Source of the DNA: Actinomycetes bacterium
GTDB lineage: Bacteria; Actinomycetota; Acidimicrobiia; Acidimicrobiales; Acidimicrobilacustridaceae
Direction of reading: 5' to 3'
DNA: 64,000 bases
NCBI GenBank assembly: GCA_029782025.1
Contig: JAKOVR010000119.1
Span: forward strand, 1 to 64,000
The position numbers and the translations under genes were made by a program. This document shows, in pieces, positions 10,640-18,433 of this stretch. The first letter of the stretch is position 1. Each line of letters opens with the position of its first letter. A model generated the notes under the pieces. It was not told where the DNA came from and did not search any database. It worked only from the letters and a program-made list of their open reading frames with translations.

Positions 10640-11902
10640 ATGAGCGATCCCTGGCAGCCGAGCGGTTGGTCCCACGAGCCGCCGACCGCCCCTCCCTTCG
10701 CCACGCCCCCGGCGGGAACGCCCGCCTACGGCGGCTCCCTCCCTCCCACCCCGCCCCGTTCCCCTTGGGGAGCAGGGGCACCGCCCACGCCCCCGACCCC
10801 GCCTCCCTCCTCTCCTCCCGCCCGACGCGGGGTCGGCGGGCGTGTGGCCATCGCCGTGCTGTCGGCGACCAGTCTCGTTGGTGTGGGCTGGATCGCCCAC
10901 GATCTGTCGTCCCCCGCCGCCACCACCACGCCGGTGTCGGCGGCCAACAGCAACAACAGCACCACCGCCATCCCGGCGCAGCAGCCCGGGGTCCAGACGC
11001 CGGTGATCAACGTCACGGGCGACGAGCCGGCCGAGGCCGTCGCCCAGGCCCTCTCGCCGGCGGTGGTGCAGATCGAGAACGACGAGGGCCTCGGGTCCGG
11101 TGTGGTCTACGACCAGGGCGGGTTGGTCATGACCAACGCCCACGTCGTGGGCACGAGCACCACGGTGACCGTCCGGTTCTCCGACGGCAACCAGACCGAC
11201 GGCACCGTCGTCGGCAGCGATCCGTCCTCGGACATCGCGGTCGTGAAGATCGAGTCGATGGACCACGTGAAGGTCGCCCGCCTGTCGGCGGAACCGGCGA
11301 AGGTCGGGCAGATGGCCATCGCCCTCGGCAGCCCCTTCGGCCTGTCCCAGAGCGTGACCGCCGGCATCGTCAGCGCGGTCGACCGGCCGGTCACCGACCA
11401 GCAGACGCGGGGGGCCAGCTCCCGGTCCGCCATCGCCATCAACATGATCCAGACCGACGCGCCCATCAACCCCGGCAACTCCGGCGGCGCCCTGGCCAAC
11501 CGCAACGGCGAGGTCATCGGCGTCAACACCGCGATCTTCAGCCAGACCGGCGAGAACAACGGCATCGGCTTCGCCATCCCGATCCAGACGGCCAAGAACG
11601 TCGCCGACAAGATCGTGAAGGGCGAGTCGCTCGACAAGGGCTACCTCGGGGTCACGGCCAAGACCCCGACGACCGGTGACGCCGGGGCTCAGCTGGTGAC
11701 CGTCGAGGCCGGCAGCCCGGCCTCCAAGGCAGGGCTGAAGCGGGGCGACATCATCCAGTCCATCGACGGCCAAGCGGTGAAGGGGAGCCTCGAGCTCAAC
11801 GCCGCGATCGCGGCCCATGCCCCCAACGATGTGATCAACCTGCAGATCCTGCGGGGGAGCGAATCGCTGACCATCGAGGTCACCCTCGGCAAGAAGAGCT
11901 GA
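10640..11902 (+). CDS. HtrA/DegP-type membrane-anchored serine protease with PDZ domain
   Basis: A 420-residue HtrA-family protease. Residues 1-65 are a proline-rich cytoplasmic tail, followed by one membrane helix (about 67-90) and a Ser/Thr/Asn-rich linker. The trypsin-like domain has the triad H168 (TNAHVVG), D198 (SSDIAVV) and S281 (GNSGGAL). A single PDZ domain occupies about residues 330-415. The layout matches mycobacterial PepD/HtrA, which degrades or refolds damaged envelope proteins. Position directly after a two-component pair supports an envelope-stress module. It has its own predicted leaderless promoter, so it may also be expressed independently of the kinase genes. Confidence 0.93.
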   Translation: MSDPWQPSGWSHEPPTAPPFATPPAGTPAYGGSLPPTPPRSPWGAGAPPTPPTPPPSSPPARRGVGGRVAIAVLSATSLVGVGWIAHDLSSPAATTTPVSAANSNNSTTAIPAQQPGVQTPVINVTGDEPAEAVAQALSPAVVQIENDEGLGSGVVYDQGGLVMTNAHVVGTSTTVTVRFSDGNQTDGTVVGSDPSSDIAVVKIESMDHVKVARLSAEPAKVGQMAIALGSPFGLSQSVTAGIVSAVDRPVTDQQTRGASSRSAIAINMIQTDAPINPGNSGGALANRNGEVIGVNTAIFSQTGENNGIGFAIPIQTAKNVADKIVKGESLDKGYLGVTAKTPTTGDAGAQLVTVEAGSPASKAGLKRGDIIQSIDGQAVKGSLELNAAIAAHAPNDVINLQILRGSESLTIEVTLGKKS

Positions 11903-11915
11903 GGCCTCGGCGGGG

Positions 11916-11921
11916 TAGGCT
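11916..11921 (+). promoter_or_regulatory. candidate -10 box (TAGGCT) for ftsY
   Basis: TAGGCT lies 9 bases before the ftsY ATG in the 28-base gap after the protease gene. No Shine-Dalgarno is present, so a leader of only a few bases is predicted. Confidence 0.5.
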
Positions 11922-11930
11922 CCCGCCCCG

Positions 11931-13205
11931 ATGTCCGCATTCCTGCTGTTCCTGGTCTTCGCCGTCGTCGGCATCGGCGTCGGGGTGTCGATCGGCCTGG
12001 TGGCCGCCCGTCGCCGTTCCCGGGGGACGATCCCGCTCGAACCCCCGCCCGAGCGCCCCCGGATCTCCGACGAGATCCGTGAGGACGTGGAGCGCCGTCG
12101 GGCCGAGTTCCTCGACCGGCTCGATCGCGAGATCGCCGAGGCCCAGAGCGAAGGCGCGGCGGTCTCGGCCGAGGACCTCGTCAACCGCACCAAGGCCGGT
12201 CCATCCGGCGACGCGACAGCGGTGGAGGCGCCCGAGGCCGAGGTGGCCGAGGAGGAGCTGGTCGAGGCCGAGACGCTGGTGCCGGTGGTCGAGGCACCTG
12301 TCCGGCCCCGGTTCCGCGATCGGCTCACGAAGGCCCGCGAGAAGCTCTCGGGCGCGTTCGGCGCCCTTCGCCGGGCCAAGATCGACGACGACACCTGGGA
12401 GGAGCTCGAGTACGCGCTGATCGGCGCCGACGTCGGGCTCGAGGCCACCGGTGAGCTCCTCGACCACTTGCGCGAGCGCGTCGCCGCCGAAGGCCTCACC
12501 GATGGCGAGCAGCTCCTCGAGGCACTCAAAGTGGAGATGAAGGCCCGGTTGGCCCGCTCCTCGGGGAACATCGACCTCGCCTATGCCGCCACCGCCCCTA
12601 CCGTCTGGCTCTTCGTCGGGGTCAACGGCGTGGGCAAGACCACCACCATCGGCAAGGTGGGCAAGCGCGAGGTCGAGGCCGGTCGTCGGGTGGTGATGGC
12701 GGCCGGGGACACGTTCCGGGCCGCGGCGGCCGAGCAGCTCGAGACCTGGGCCGAGCGGGTCGGGGCCGACTGCGTGCGGGGGACCGAAGGGGGCGATCCG
12801 AGCGCGGTCATCTACGACGCCATCGAGTCGGCGGCGGCGAAGGGGGCCGATCTCGTGCTGGCCGACACGGCCGGTCGGCTCCACACCAAGGTGAACCTGA
12901 TGGAGGAGCTGGGCAAGGTCCGCCGCGTGGCCGACAAGGGAGCGGGGACGGTCACCGAGGTGCTGCTCGTCCTCGATGCGACGGTCGGCCAGAACGGGCT
13001 CCAGCAGGCCCGGCAGTTCACCGAGGCGGTCGAGCTCACCGGGGTGGTGCTCACCAAGCTCGACGGCTCCGCCAAGGGCGGGATCGTCTTCGCGATCCAG
13101 AACCAGCTCGGCATCCCGGTCAAGCTGGTCGGGCTGGGCGAGACGGCCGATGATCTGATCCCCTTCGACGCCGACGAGTTCGTCGACGCCCTCTTCGCCA
13201 CCTGA
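11931..13205 (+). CDS. ftsY: signal recognition particle receptor FtsY
   Basis: FtsY docks SRP-ribosome complexes at the membrane and hydrolyses GTP together with Ffh. The 424-residue protein begins with a membrane helix (about residues 3-27, followed by AARRRSR), the anchor seen in actinobacterial FtsY, then an acidic A domain to about residue 120. The NG domain contains G1 GVNGVGKTTTIGK, the DTFRAAA motif, G3 DTAGRLH, G4 TKLDGSAKGG and the closing GLGETADDL. Its partner ffh is encoded about 6.7 kb downstream, beyond a sugar-modification region that appears inserted between the two. It converges with the DUF2079 gene across a 30-base gap. Confidence 0.97.
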   Translation: MSAFLLFLVFAVVGIGVGVSIGLVAARRRSRGTIPLEPPPERPRISDEIREDVERRRAEFLDRLDREIAEAQSEGAAVSAEDLVNRTKAGPSGDATAVEAPEAEVAEEELVEAETLVPVVEAPVRPRFRDRLTKAREKLSGAFGALRRAKIDDDTWEELEYALIGADVGLEATGELLDHLRERVAAEGLTDGEQLLEALKVEMKARLARSSGNIDLAYAATAPTVWLFVGVNGVGKTTTIGKVGKREVEAGRRVVMAAGDTFRAAAAEQLETWAERVGADCVRGTEGGDPSAVIYDAIESAAAKGADLVLADTAGRLHTKVNLMEELGKVRRVADKGAGTVTEVLLVLDATVGQNGLQQARQFTEAVELTGVVLTKLDGSAKGGIVFAIQNQLGIPVKLVGLGETADDLIPFDADEFVDALFAT

Positions 13206-13235
13206 TCACGCCGGTTCCAGCCGGGGACGTGCCCC

Positions 13236-14720
13236 TCAGCTGTTCGGCTTCGGGCAGGGCTGGTCGGGCCCGCGTTCGCCGACCCTCCGCCACACCGCAC
13301 CCACCTCGTTGCTCCACTCCACGGTGTAGCCGAGGGCTGGGAGAGCCGAGACGGGACTGTCGGACGGCTCCCCGCGGTCGGTCGTGTCGACCACCACGTA
13401 GTCGGGCCGGAACCGGTTCAGCCCGATGAGGCCGACGGTGCAGATCAACGGCGTCGGGAGGGAGTAGATGCGCTCCCGTCTGGCCAGATGCGCGACGAGC
13501 GTCTCCGACGCCGCCACCTCCACTCCGTCGGGGGTGTGGGCGATGACCGCATCGAGGGCGGTGCGGTCGCGCGCGGAGAAGATGCCGCGGAACGTGGCTG
13601 ACGCATCCGGATCGCCGAGCGGGGGTCCGATGGAGATGAACACGGTTGCCGCGATGGCGATCGCCGCCGTCCGGATCACGCGGGACGGGGCGCCCGGACG
13701 CTGGAGCACCCCTCGGAGGGCGTGGAGCGCTCCCCAGACAAGGAACGGAAGGGCCGGCGCGTAGTACTGGAAGTTGATCGACCGCACCGGCTCGCTGTCG
13801 GCGAGGAGGTTCACGACCATGAGGCCGAGACCGGGCCAGGACCGGCGCCAGCCGGCCAGCGGGAGGAACAGCATGGGTGCGAGGATGCCGACGTAGGCGC
13901 CGATCGCCCAGCCGTCGGTGAGGCGCTGGAAGACCAGTCCGAGGTGGGACGGCAGACCCGTGATCATCGCCCCAGGTGTCTGGCCGAAGGATCCGTAGCG
14001 GAGGGCGTAGGTGTAGCCGGGCCCGAAGAGCCTGGTGCCCAGGGCGACGTAGCCGACCGGGATCGAGGCCGCGACGGCGAAGAGCACCAGCAGGTCCCTG
14101 CGTCGGTGCTGCACCGCGCCGGCCAGGATGACGAGGGCGCCGAGCAGCGCCACGTCCTCGCGCAGGAGCACGAGGACCAGCTCGGCGGCGACGATGGTCC
14201 CGAGGCCGGCCGAGCGTTCGACCAGGAGGCAGAGCTGGAGCAGGACGGGCACGGCGGCGACGGAGGGATGGAAGTCGAACAGCGTCGCGAACCACAGCGT
14301 CGCCGACGTCGCATACCACACCACCGCCAACTCCCCTCCGAGGCGGCCGGCGAGCCGGTCGCCGAGCCGGAAGGCGGGGAGCACCCCCCACCCGACCACG
14401 GCGGCCTGGCCCACGAGGACGAGGACGGTGGAACCGGGGAGCAGCATCACCACGCCGAGCGGGATGAGCACCGGTGACAGGTGATCGGCGAGCACGTGGT
14501 AGCCGCCGAGGCTTCCGTTCCAGCGGCCGTGAGCGATCTGCCAGCTGTTGTGGATGTAGAAGCCGAGGTCGAAGCCCCCGCTGAGGTACAGACGATGGCG
14601 GGTCACCGAGAGGAGCGCCAAGACGACGGCCATCCCGAGCGCGGTGCCGCGGACCCAGCGAGCCTCGGCCGGACGCGTCCAGGCCTCATCTCCGGTCGGG
14701 GCGGTGGCGATCCGCGGCAT
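13236..14720 (-). CDS. DUF2079 polytopic membrane protein
   Basis: A 494-residue membrane protein with about ten helices. After the first helix it shows FDLGFYIHNSWQIAHG and then LADHLSPVL, motifs typical of DUF2079 proteins, which are thought to be GT-C-like enzymes using polyprenyl-phosphate sugars; this activity is not proven. An aspartate in the first external loop (FDLG) and an Asp-His pair in the next (ADHLSP) fit catalytic or carrier-binding roles. It is transcribed away from the aminotransferase-glycosyltransferase-FdtD genes, with which it shares an 82-base promoter region. A plausible role is transfer of the cassette's sugar to an envelope polymer. Confidence 0.82.
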   Translation of the reverse strand: MPRIATAPTGDEAWTRPAEARWVRGTALGMAVVLALLSVTRHRLYLSGGFDLGFYIHNSWQIAHGRWNGSLGGYHVLADHLSPVLIPLGVVMLLPGSTVLVLVGQAAVVGWGVLPAFRLGDRLAGRLGGELAVVWYATSATLWFATLFDFHPSVAAVPVLLQLCLLVERSAGLGTIVAAELVLVLLREDVALLGALVILAGAVQHRRRDLLVLFAVAASIPVGYVALGTRLFGPGYTYALRYGSFGQTPGAMITGLPSHLGLVFQRLTDGWAIGAYVGILAPMLFLPLAGWRRSWPGLGLMVVNLLADSEPVRSINFQYYAPALPFLVWGALHALRGVLQRPGAPSRVIRTAAIAIAATVFISIGPPLGDPDASATFRGIFSARDRTALDAVIAHTPDGVEVAASETLVAHLARRERIYSLPTPLICTVGLIGLNRFRPDYVVVDTTDRGEPSDSPVSALPALGYTVEWSNEVGAVWRRVGERGPDQPCPKPNS

Positions 14721-14729
14721 GAGCGCCGG

Positions 14730-14735
14730 AGTCTA
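14730..14735 (-). promoter_or_regulatory. -10 box (TAGACT) for the DUF2079 gene
   Basis: On the minus strand TAGACT lies 9 bases before the ATG at 14720, with no ribosome binding site in between. Confidence 0.5.
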
Positions 14736-14765
14736 GGTTGTCGTTCCTCGGGGAAGGCGAGCGGC

Positions 14766-14771
14766 TACCAT
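14766..14771 (+). promoter_or_regulatory. candidate -10 box (TACCAT) for the amino-sugar cassette
   Basis: TACCAT is 31 bases before the TTG start of the aminotransferase and divergent from the DUF2079 promoter. AAGG at 14788-14791 could serve as a weak ribosome binding site. Confidence 0.4.
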
Positions 14772-14802
14772 CCTCGAACCTCCTCGCAAGGTCCGCACGC
14801 CT

Positions 14803-15894
14803 TTGGTCCCGTTCAACGATCTGCGTCGTCACCATGCCTCGCTCGCGACGGAGGTCGAAGAGGCCGTGCTGCGTGTCGTGCGATCCGGCTTCTACGTCCT
14901 CGGCCCCGAGACCGAGCGGTTCGAGGCGGAGTTCGGTGCGTTCTGCGGAGCAGGCGCCGGTGCCGTCGGCGTCGCCTCCGGAACGGACGCGCTCGAGATC
15001 GCGCTCCGGGCCGTCGGGGTCTCCGCCGGCGCGGAGGTGATCACGGTTCCCAACGCCGGTGGGTACACCACCGGGGCGGTGCTGGCGATCGGCGCGACCC
15101 CGGTGCTCGTCGACGTCGATGCACGCTCGCTGCTGATCGACCCCGAGCGGTGCGCCGCCGCAGTCACGTCTCGCACGGCGGCGATCGTGGTCACCCACCT
15201 CTACGGCTCTCCGGCATCGGTGCGATCGCTGCGGGAGTGGCTCCCGCCCGGCCTCCCGGTCGTCGAAGACGCCGCCCAGGCGCACGGCGCGGTCGCCGAT
15301 GGACAGCGCGTCGGGGTCCTGGGTGACGCCGCCGCCTTCAGCTTCTACCCGACCAAGAACCTCGGCGCGATCGGCGACGGTGGTGCGGTGGTGAGTCGCG
15401 ACCGGGCGATCCTGGACAGGGCGAGGATGCTCCGCCAATACGGGTGGAGCGAGCGCTATGTGGCGTCGGTCGGCGGTGGTCGCAACAGCCGGCTCGACGA
15501 GATCCAGGCCGCCGTGCTCCGGGTGAAGCTCCCGCACCTCACGACGTGGAACGACGCCCGTCGAGCGATCGCGAGGCGGTTTCTCGACGCGGTGTCGGAC
15601 CGCGTCGAGTTCGTCACTCGGGCGGACGCGTCCAACGTCGTCCATCTCTGCGTCGCCCGTCATCCCGAGCGCGACGCGCTCCGCGATCGGCTCTCGGCGC
15701 TGGGCGTGGGGACCGCCGTGCACTTCCCGGTGCCCGACCACGCACAGACCGCCTTCGCCGGACGCGTGCGGGTGCCCGAACCCACGCCGTGCGCCGATCG
15801 GGCCTGCGCGGAGGTGCTGAGCCTTCCGTGCTTCCCCGAGTTGACCGAAGCCGAGCTCGAGTCCGCCATCTCGACGGTGCGGGAGGCGTGGTGA
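14803..15894 (+). CDS. DegT/DnrJ/EryC1-family sugar 3-aminotransferase (FdtB/QdtB-like)
   Basis: A 363-residue PLP-dependent aminotransferase of the sugar type. The PLP lysine is K185 in FYPTKNLGAIGDGG; GTDALEIAL, VEDAAQAHGA and a C-terminal CFPELTEAEL helix are family hallmarks. Enzymes of this branch convert dTDP-3-keto-6-deoxyhexose to the 3-amino sugar using glutamate. The choice of FdtB/QdtB rather than a 4-aminotransferase rests on the neighbouring ketoisomerase/acetyltransferase fusion, which supplies the 3-keto substrate and acetylates the product. The start is TTG (VPFNDLRRHH follows), matching the family N-terminus; no better start codon is available. The stop overlaps the glycosyltransferase start in a GTGA. 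Confidence 0.88.
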   Translation: MVPFNDLRRHHASLATEVEEAVLRVVRSGFYVLGPETERFEAEFGAFCGAGAGAVGVASGTDALEIALRAVGVSAGAEVITVPNAGGYTTGAVLAIGATPVLVDVDARSLLIDPERCAAAVTSRTAAIVVTHLYGSPASVRSLREWLPPGLPVVEDAAQAHGAVADGQRVGVLGDAAAFSFYPTKNLGAIGDGGAVVSRDRAILDRARMLRQYGWSERYVASVGGGRNSRLDEIQAAVLRVKLPHLTTWNDARRAIARRFLDAVSDRVEFVTRADASNVVHLCVARHPERDALRDRLSALGVGTAVHFPVPDHAQTAFAGRVRVPEPTPCADRACAEVLSLPCFPELTEAELESAISTVREAW

Positions 15895-16832
15895 CCGAGG
15901 TCGTGCACAGTCTCGTGGTGCCGGTGTACCGGAACGAGGAGACCATCCCCGAGCTCCTCGACGCCATCGAGGAGATCCGAGGTGCGCTCGACGGCGAGCT
16001 CGAGGCCGTCTTCGTGGTGGACGGCAGCCCGGACAACTGCGAGGCGCTCCTCCGGAGTCAGCTTCCCGATCAGCGGTACCCGTCGCTGCTCATCGTCCTC
16101 TCGCGCAACTTCGGCTCGTTCGCCGCGATCCGGAGCGGGCTCGAGGCCGCCCGCGGACGCTTCTTCGCCGTCATGGCGGCCGACCTGCAGGAGCCCCCGG
16201 ACCTCGTCGTCAGGTTCTTCGAGCTCCTCGCCGCCGATGAAGCCGATGTGGTCGTCGGGGAACGCCGGGAGCGCGCCGATCCAATGGCCTCGAAGCTCGG
16301 GTCGTCGTTGTTCTGGCGCTTCTACTGCCGGTTCATCCAGCCGGAGATGCCGGCGGGCGGCATCGACGTCTTCGGCTGCTCAGCGGTGGTTCGTGACGCC
16401 CTGGTCAGCATGCGGGAGTCCAACAGCTCGCTCGTCGGGCTCCTGGTGTGGTCGGGCTATCGACGCGAGGGCGTTCCCTACGACCGTTTGCCGCGCGCGG
16501 TGGGCACGAGCGGATGGACGTTCCGGAAGAAGGTGCGGTACATGTTCGACAGCGCCTTCTCCTTCACGGACCTCCCGATTCGGATGTTGCTCGCCATCGG
16601 CGTCGTCGGCGTCGTCTTGTCGACCGCGATCGGTGTCGGTGTGTTCGGCGCCTGGTTGTTGGGCCGCATCGACGTGCCTGGGTACACGCCGCTGATGCTG
16701 GTGGTCCTGTTCGTCGGCGCGCTGACGGTGTTCGGTCTCGGGGTGATCGGCTCGTACGTCTGGCGGGCGTACGAGAACACCAAGCAGCGTCCGCTCAGCC
16801 TGGTGCGCAGCGCCGATCGTTACGGAGGTTGA
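15891..16832 (+). CDS. family 2 glycosyltransferase with two C-terminal membrane helices (GtrB/DPM1-like)
   Basis: A 313-residue GT2 enzyme. The N-terminal GT-A domain begins [14 protein letters not shown], with [23 protein letters not shown] and the DxD-region AADLQEPPD. Two membrane helices at about residues 229-256 and 264-287 place it with GtrB, ArnC and DPM1-type enzymes, which load a sugar from a nucleotide donor onto polyprenyl phosphate at the inner face of the membrane. It starts with a GTG overlapping the aminotransferase stop. Lying inside the amino-sugar cassette, it probably makes the undecaprenyl-phosphate form of that sugar; donor specificity is inference. Confidence 0.88.
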   Translation: MTEVVHSLVVPVYRNEETIPELLDAIEEIRGALDGELEAVFVVDGSPDNCEALLRSQLPDQRYPSLLIVLSRNFGSFAAIRSGLEAARGRFFAVMAADLQEPPDLVVRFFELLAADEADVVVGERRERADPMASKLGSSLFWRFYCRFIQPEMPAGGIDVFGCSAVVRDALVSMRESNSSLVGLLVWSGYRREGVPYDRLPRAVGTSGWTFRKKVRYMFDSAFSFTDLPIRMLLAIGVVGVVLSTAIGVGVFGAWLLGRIDVPGYTPLMLVVLFVGALTVFGLGVIGSYVWRAYENTKQRPLSLVRSADRYGG

Positions 16833-16840
16833 CCGCAACA

Positions 16841-17806
16841 ATGGCCGGTGACGACCCGTTCATCCACCACCTGGCGCTGTGCGAGACCGATCAGATCGGA
16901 CCTCGATCGCGCGTGTGGGCCTTCGCCCACCTCCTCCCCGGCGCACGGGTCGGGGCCGACTGCAACATCTGCGACGGGGTGTTCGTCGAGGGAGACGTGA
17001 CGATCGGGGATCGCGTCACGGTGAAGTCCGGGGTCCAGCTGTGGGATGGCGTCCGCTTGGCCGACGACGTCTTCGTCGGCCCCAACGCCACCTTCACCAA
17101 CGACCGCTTCCCTCGGTCGGGCCAGCACCTGGACAGCTACCCAACCACCCTCGTGGAGAAGGGAGCGTCGCTGGGCGCGAACTGCACGGTGCTGCCCGGC
17201 CTGCGCATCGGTCGTTACGCCATGGTCGGGGCCGGCGCAGTGGTCACGAAGGACGTACCACCGAACGCCATCGTCGTCGGCAACCCGGCCAGGATCGTGG
17301 GCTACGTGGGGGCGGCCCATGCGTCGGTCGGAGCCACCGACGCCTCGGTCGCCGCCGAAGCCACGGAAGCGCACGGCGAAGCCGTCGCAAGCGGCGATCT
17401 GGGCGTCGGCTCGGTGCGGGTGATCGAGCTGCCGTCGTTCGAGGACATGCGGGGATCGCTGACGGTGGCCGACCTGGGCACCCACGTGCCGTTCCCGGTC
17501 CGTCGCTTCTTCCTCGTGTACGGCGTTCCCGGGCGCGAGGTCCGGGGAGAGCACGCCCACCGCACCTGTCACCAGTTCCTCGTGTGCCTGCACGGTTCGG
17601 TCCACCTGCTCGTCGACGATGGCACCCAGCGGGCCGATGTCGAGCTCTCCTCGCCGTCGATCGGCGTGTACGTTCCCCCGCTGGTGTGGGGATCGCAGTT
17701 CAACTACAGCCCCGACGCCGTGCTCGGGGTGTTCGCCTCCCACCCCTACGACAACGATGACTACCTGCGGACCTACGAGGAGTTCATCGCCGCCCTCGAG
17801 GGCTGA
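16841..17806 (+). CDS. fused N-acetyltransferase / dTDP-4-keto-6-deoxyhexose 3,4-ketoisomerase (FdtD/WxcM-like)
   Basis: A 321-residue two-domain enzyme. Residues 1-155 form a left-handed beta-helix acetyltransferase of hexapeptide repeats (for example [20 protein letters not shown], then [15 protein letters not shown] and [14 protein letters not shown]). An Ala/Glu-rich linker of about 30 residues follows. Residues 190-321 are a cupin ketoisomerase of the FdtA/QdtA type with the active-site histidine motif [12 protein letters not shown] and [12 protein letters not shown]. FdtA-type enzymes move the keto group from C4 to C3 of dTDP-4-keto-6-deoxyglucose; the acetyltransferase half acts two steps later on the 3-amino product. 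Fusions of this kind are known (FdtD, WxcM). GGAGG lies 12 bases before the ATG. Whether the product is Fuc3NAc or Qui3NAc cannot be read from the sequence. Confidence 0.88.
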   Translation: MAGDDPFIHHLALCETDQIGPRSRVWAFAHLLPGARVGADCNICDGVFVEGDVTIGDRVTVKSGVQLWDGVRLADDVFVGPNATFTNDRFPRSGQHLDSYPTTLVEKGASLGANCTVLPGLRIGRYAMVGAGAVVTKDVPPNAIVVGNPARIVGYVGAAHASVGATDASVAAEATEAHGEAVASGDLGVGSVRVIELPSFEDMRGSLTVADLGTHVPFPVRRFFLVYGVPGREVRGEHAHRTCHQFLVCLHGSVHLLVDDGTQRADVELSSPSIGVYVPPLVWGSQFNYSPDAVLGVFASHPYDNDDYLRTYEEFIAALEG

Positions 17807-17867
17807 ACGGGGGACGCGGTTCGCTCGGACGGCACGAACCGTCGTCCGAAGGGTGCGTCTCGGCGGC

Positions 17868-17873
17868 TAGGAT
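17868..17873 (+). promoter_or_regulatory. candidate -10 box (TAGGAT) upstream of the small membrane protein
   Basis: TAGGAT follows GGC, the context seen at many start-proximal boxes in this window, but lies 161 bases before the next start. The 228-base gap between the FdtD-like gene and the small ORF otherwise shows no gene. Confidence 0.25.
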
Positions 17874-18034
17874 CCGGCTCCGCCCGCGGCTGCAGGCCTC
17901 GGCCGGTTCGACGGCTCGTCCGCCGGGCCGCGCGGCGGAGCGGCTCGCCGAGATCGCGCGTCGACGACGTCATCTCGCCGGCGCAGCCTGCCGGTGCCAT
18001 GACCCAACCGCTGCCCGTCCCTCGAAGGAGTGCC

Positions 18035-18313
18035 ATGGTCCGTCTGCTGCTCGCCCCGTTCCGCATCGCTCTCCAACTGCTGCGGGGAGGCTTTCGGGCC
18101 GGCTATGTGGTGGCGCGCGTCCCCGTGCGAACCACGGGACGGATCGTCCGCGTGGCTGGCGCGGCCAGCACGGTCGCCTTCCTGATCGGCGTCGCCGTCG
18201 GTGTCCTGCTGACCCCGGTCCCCGGGGCCCGGGCCCGGGCCGCCCTGCTGCGGCGGGTGGGCCGGGGAGCGGCGGCGCCCGCAGCGACGGCCGACGACAC
18301 GCACACCGGCTGA
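18035..18313 (+). CDS. small membrane-associated protein, unknown function
   Basis: A 92-residue basic protein. An amphipathic Arg-rich N-terminal half is followed by a hydrophobic stretch AFLIGVAVGVLLTPVPGA near residues 48-65 and an Arg/Ala-rich tail. The helix-then-LTPxPG pattern recalls YtxH-like short membrane proteins, but the match is weak. The start at 18035 is preferred because GAAGGAG sits 5 bases upstream; an upstream in-frame ATG at 17999 lacks such a site. It stands alone between the amino-sugar cassette and the next glycosyltransferase. Confidence 0.55.
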   Translation: MVRLLLAPFRIALQLLRGGFRAGYVVARVPVRTTGRIVRVAGAASTVAFLIGVAVGVLLTPVPGARARAALLRRVGRGAAAPAATADDTHTG

Positions 18314-18433
18314 CCGCGAGTCGGCGGGGCCCACGGCCACGGACGCGCCCCCGGCCGGCCTCGCTGGCGCTCAACTTGGGCCCTGCTGCTGCCGACAGGT
18401 CACCATGGTGCGCACGTCGGGATGGGGGTGGTG

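Noticed and set aside
17807-18034. Hidden gene or RNA in the 228-base gap after the FdtD-like gene
   Set aside because: Only short overlapping frames and a lone TAGGAT were seen; no tRNA fold or conserved motif.
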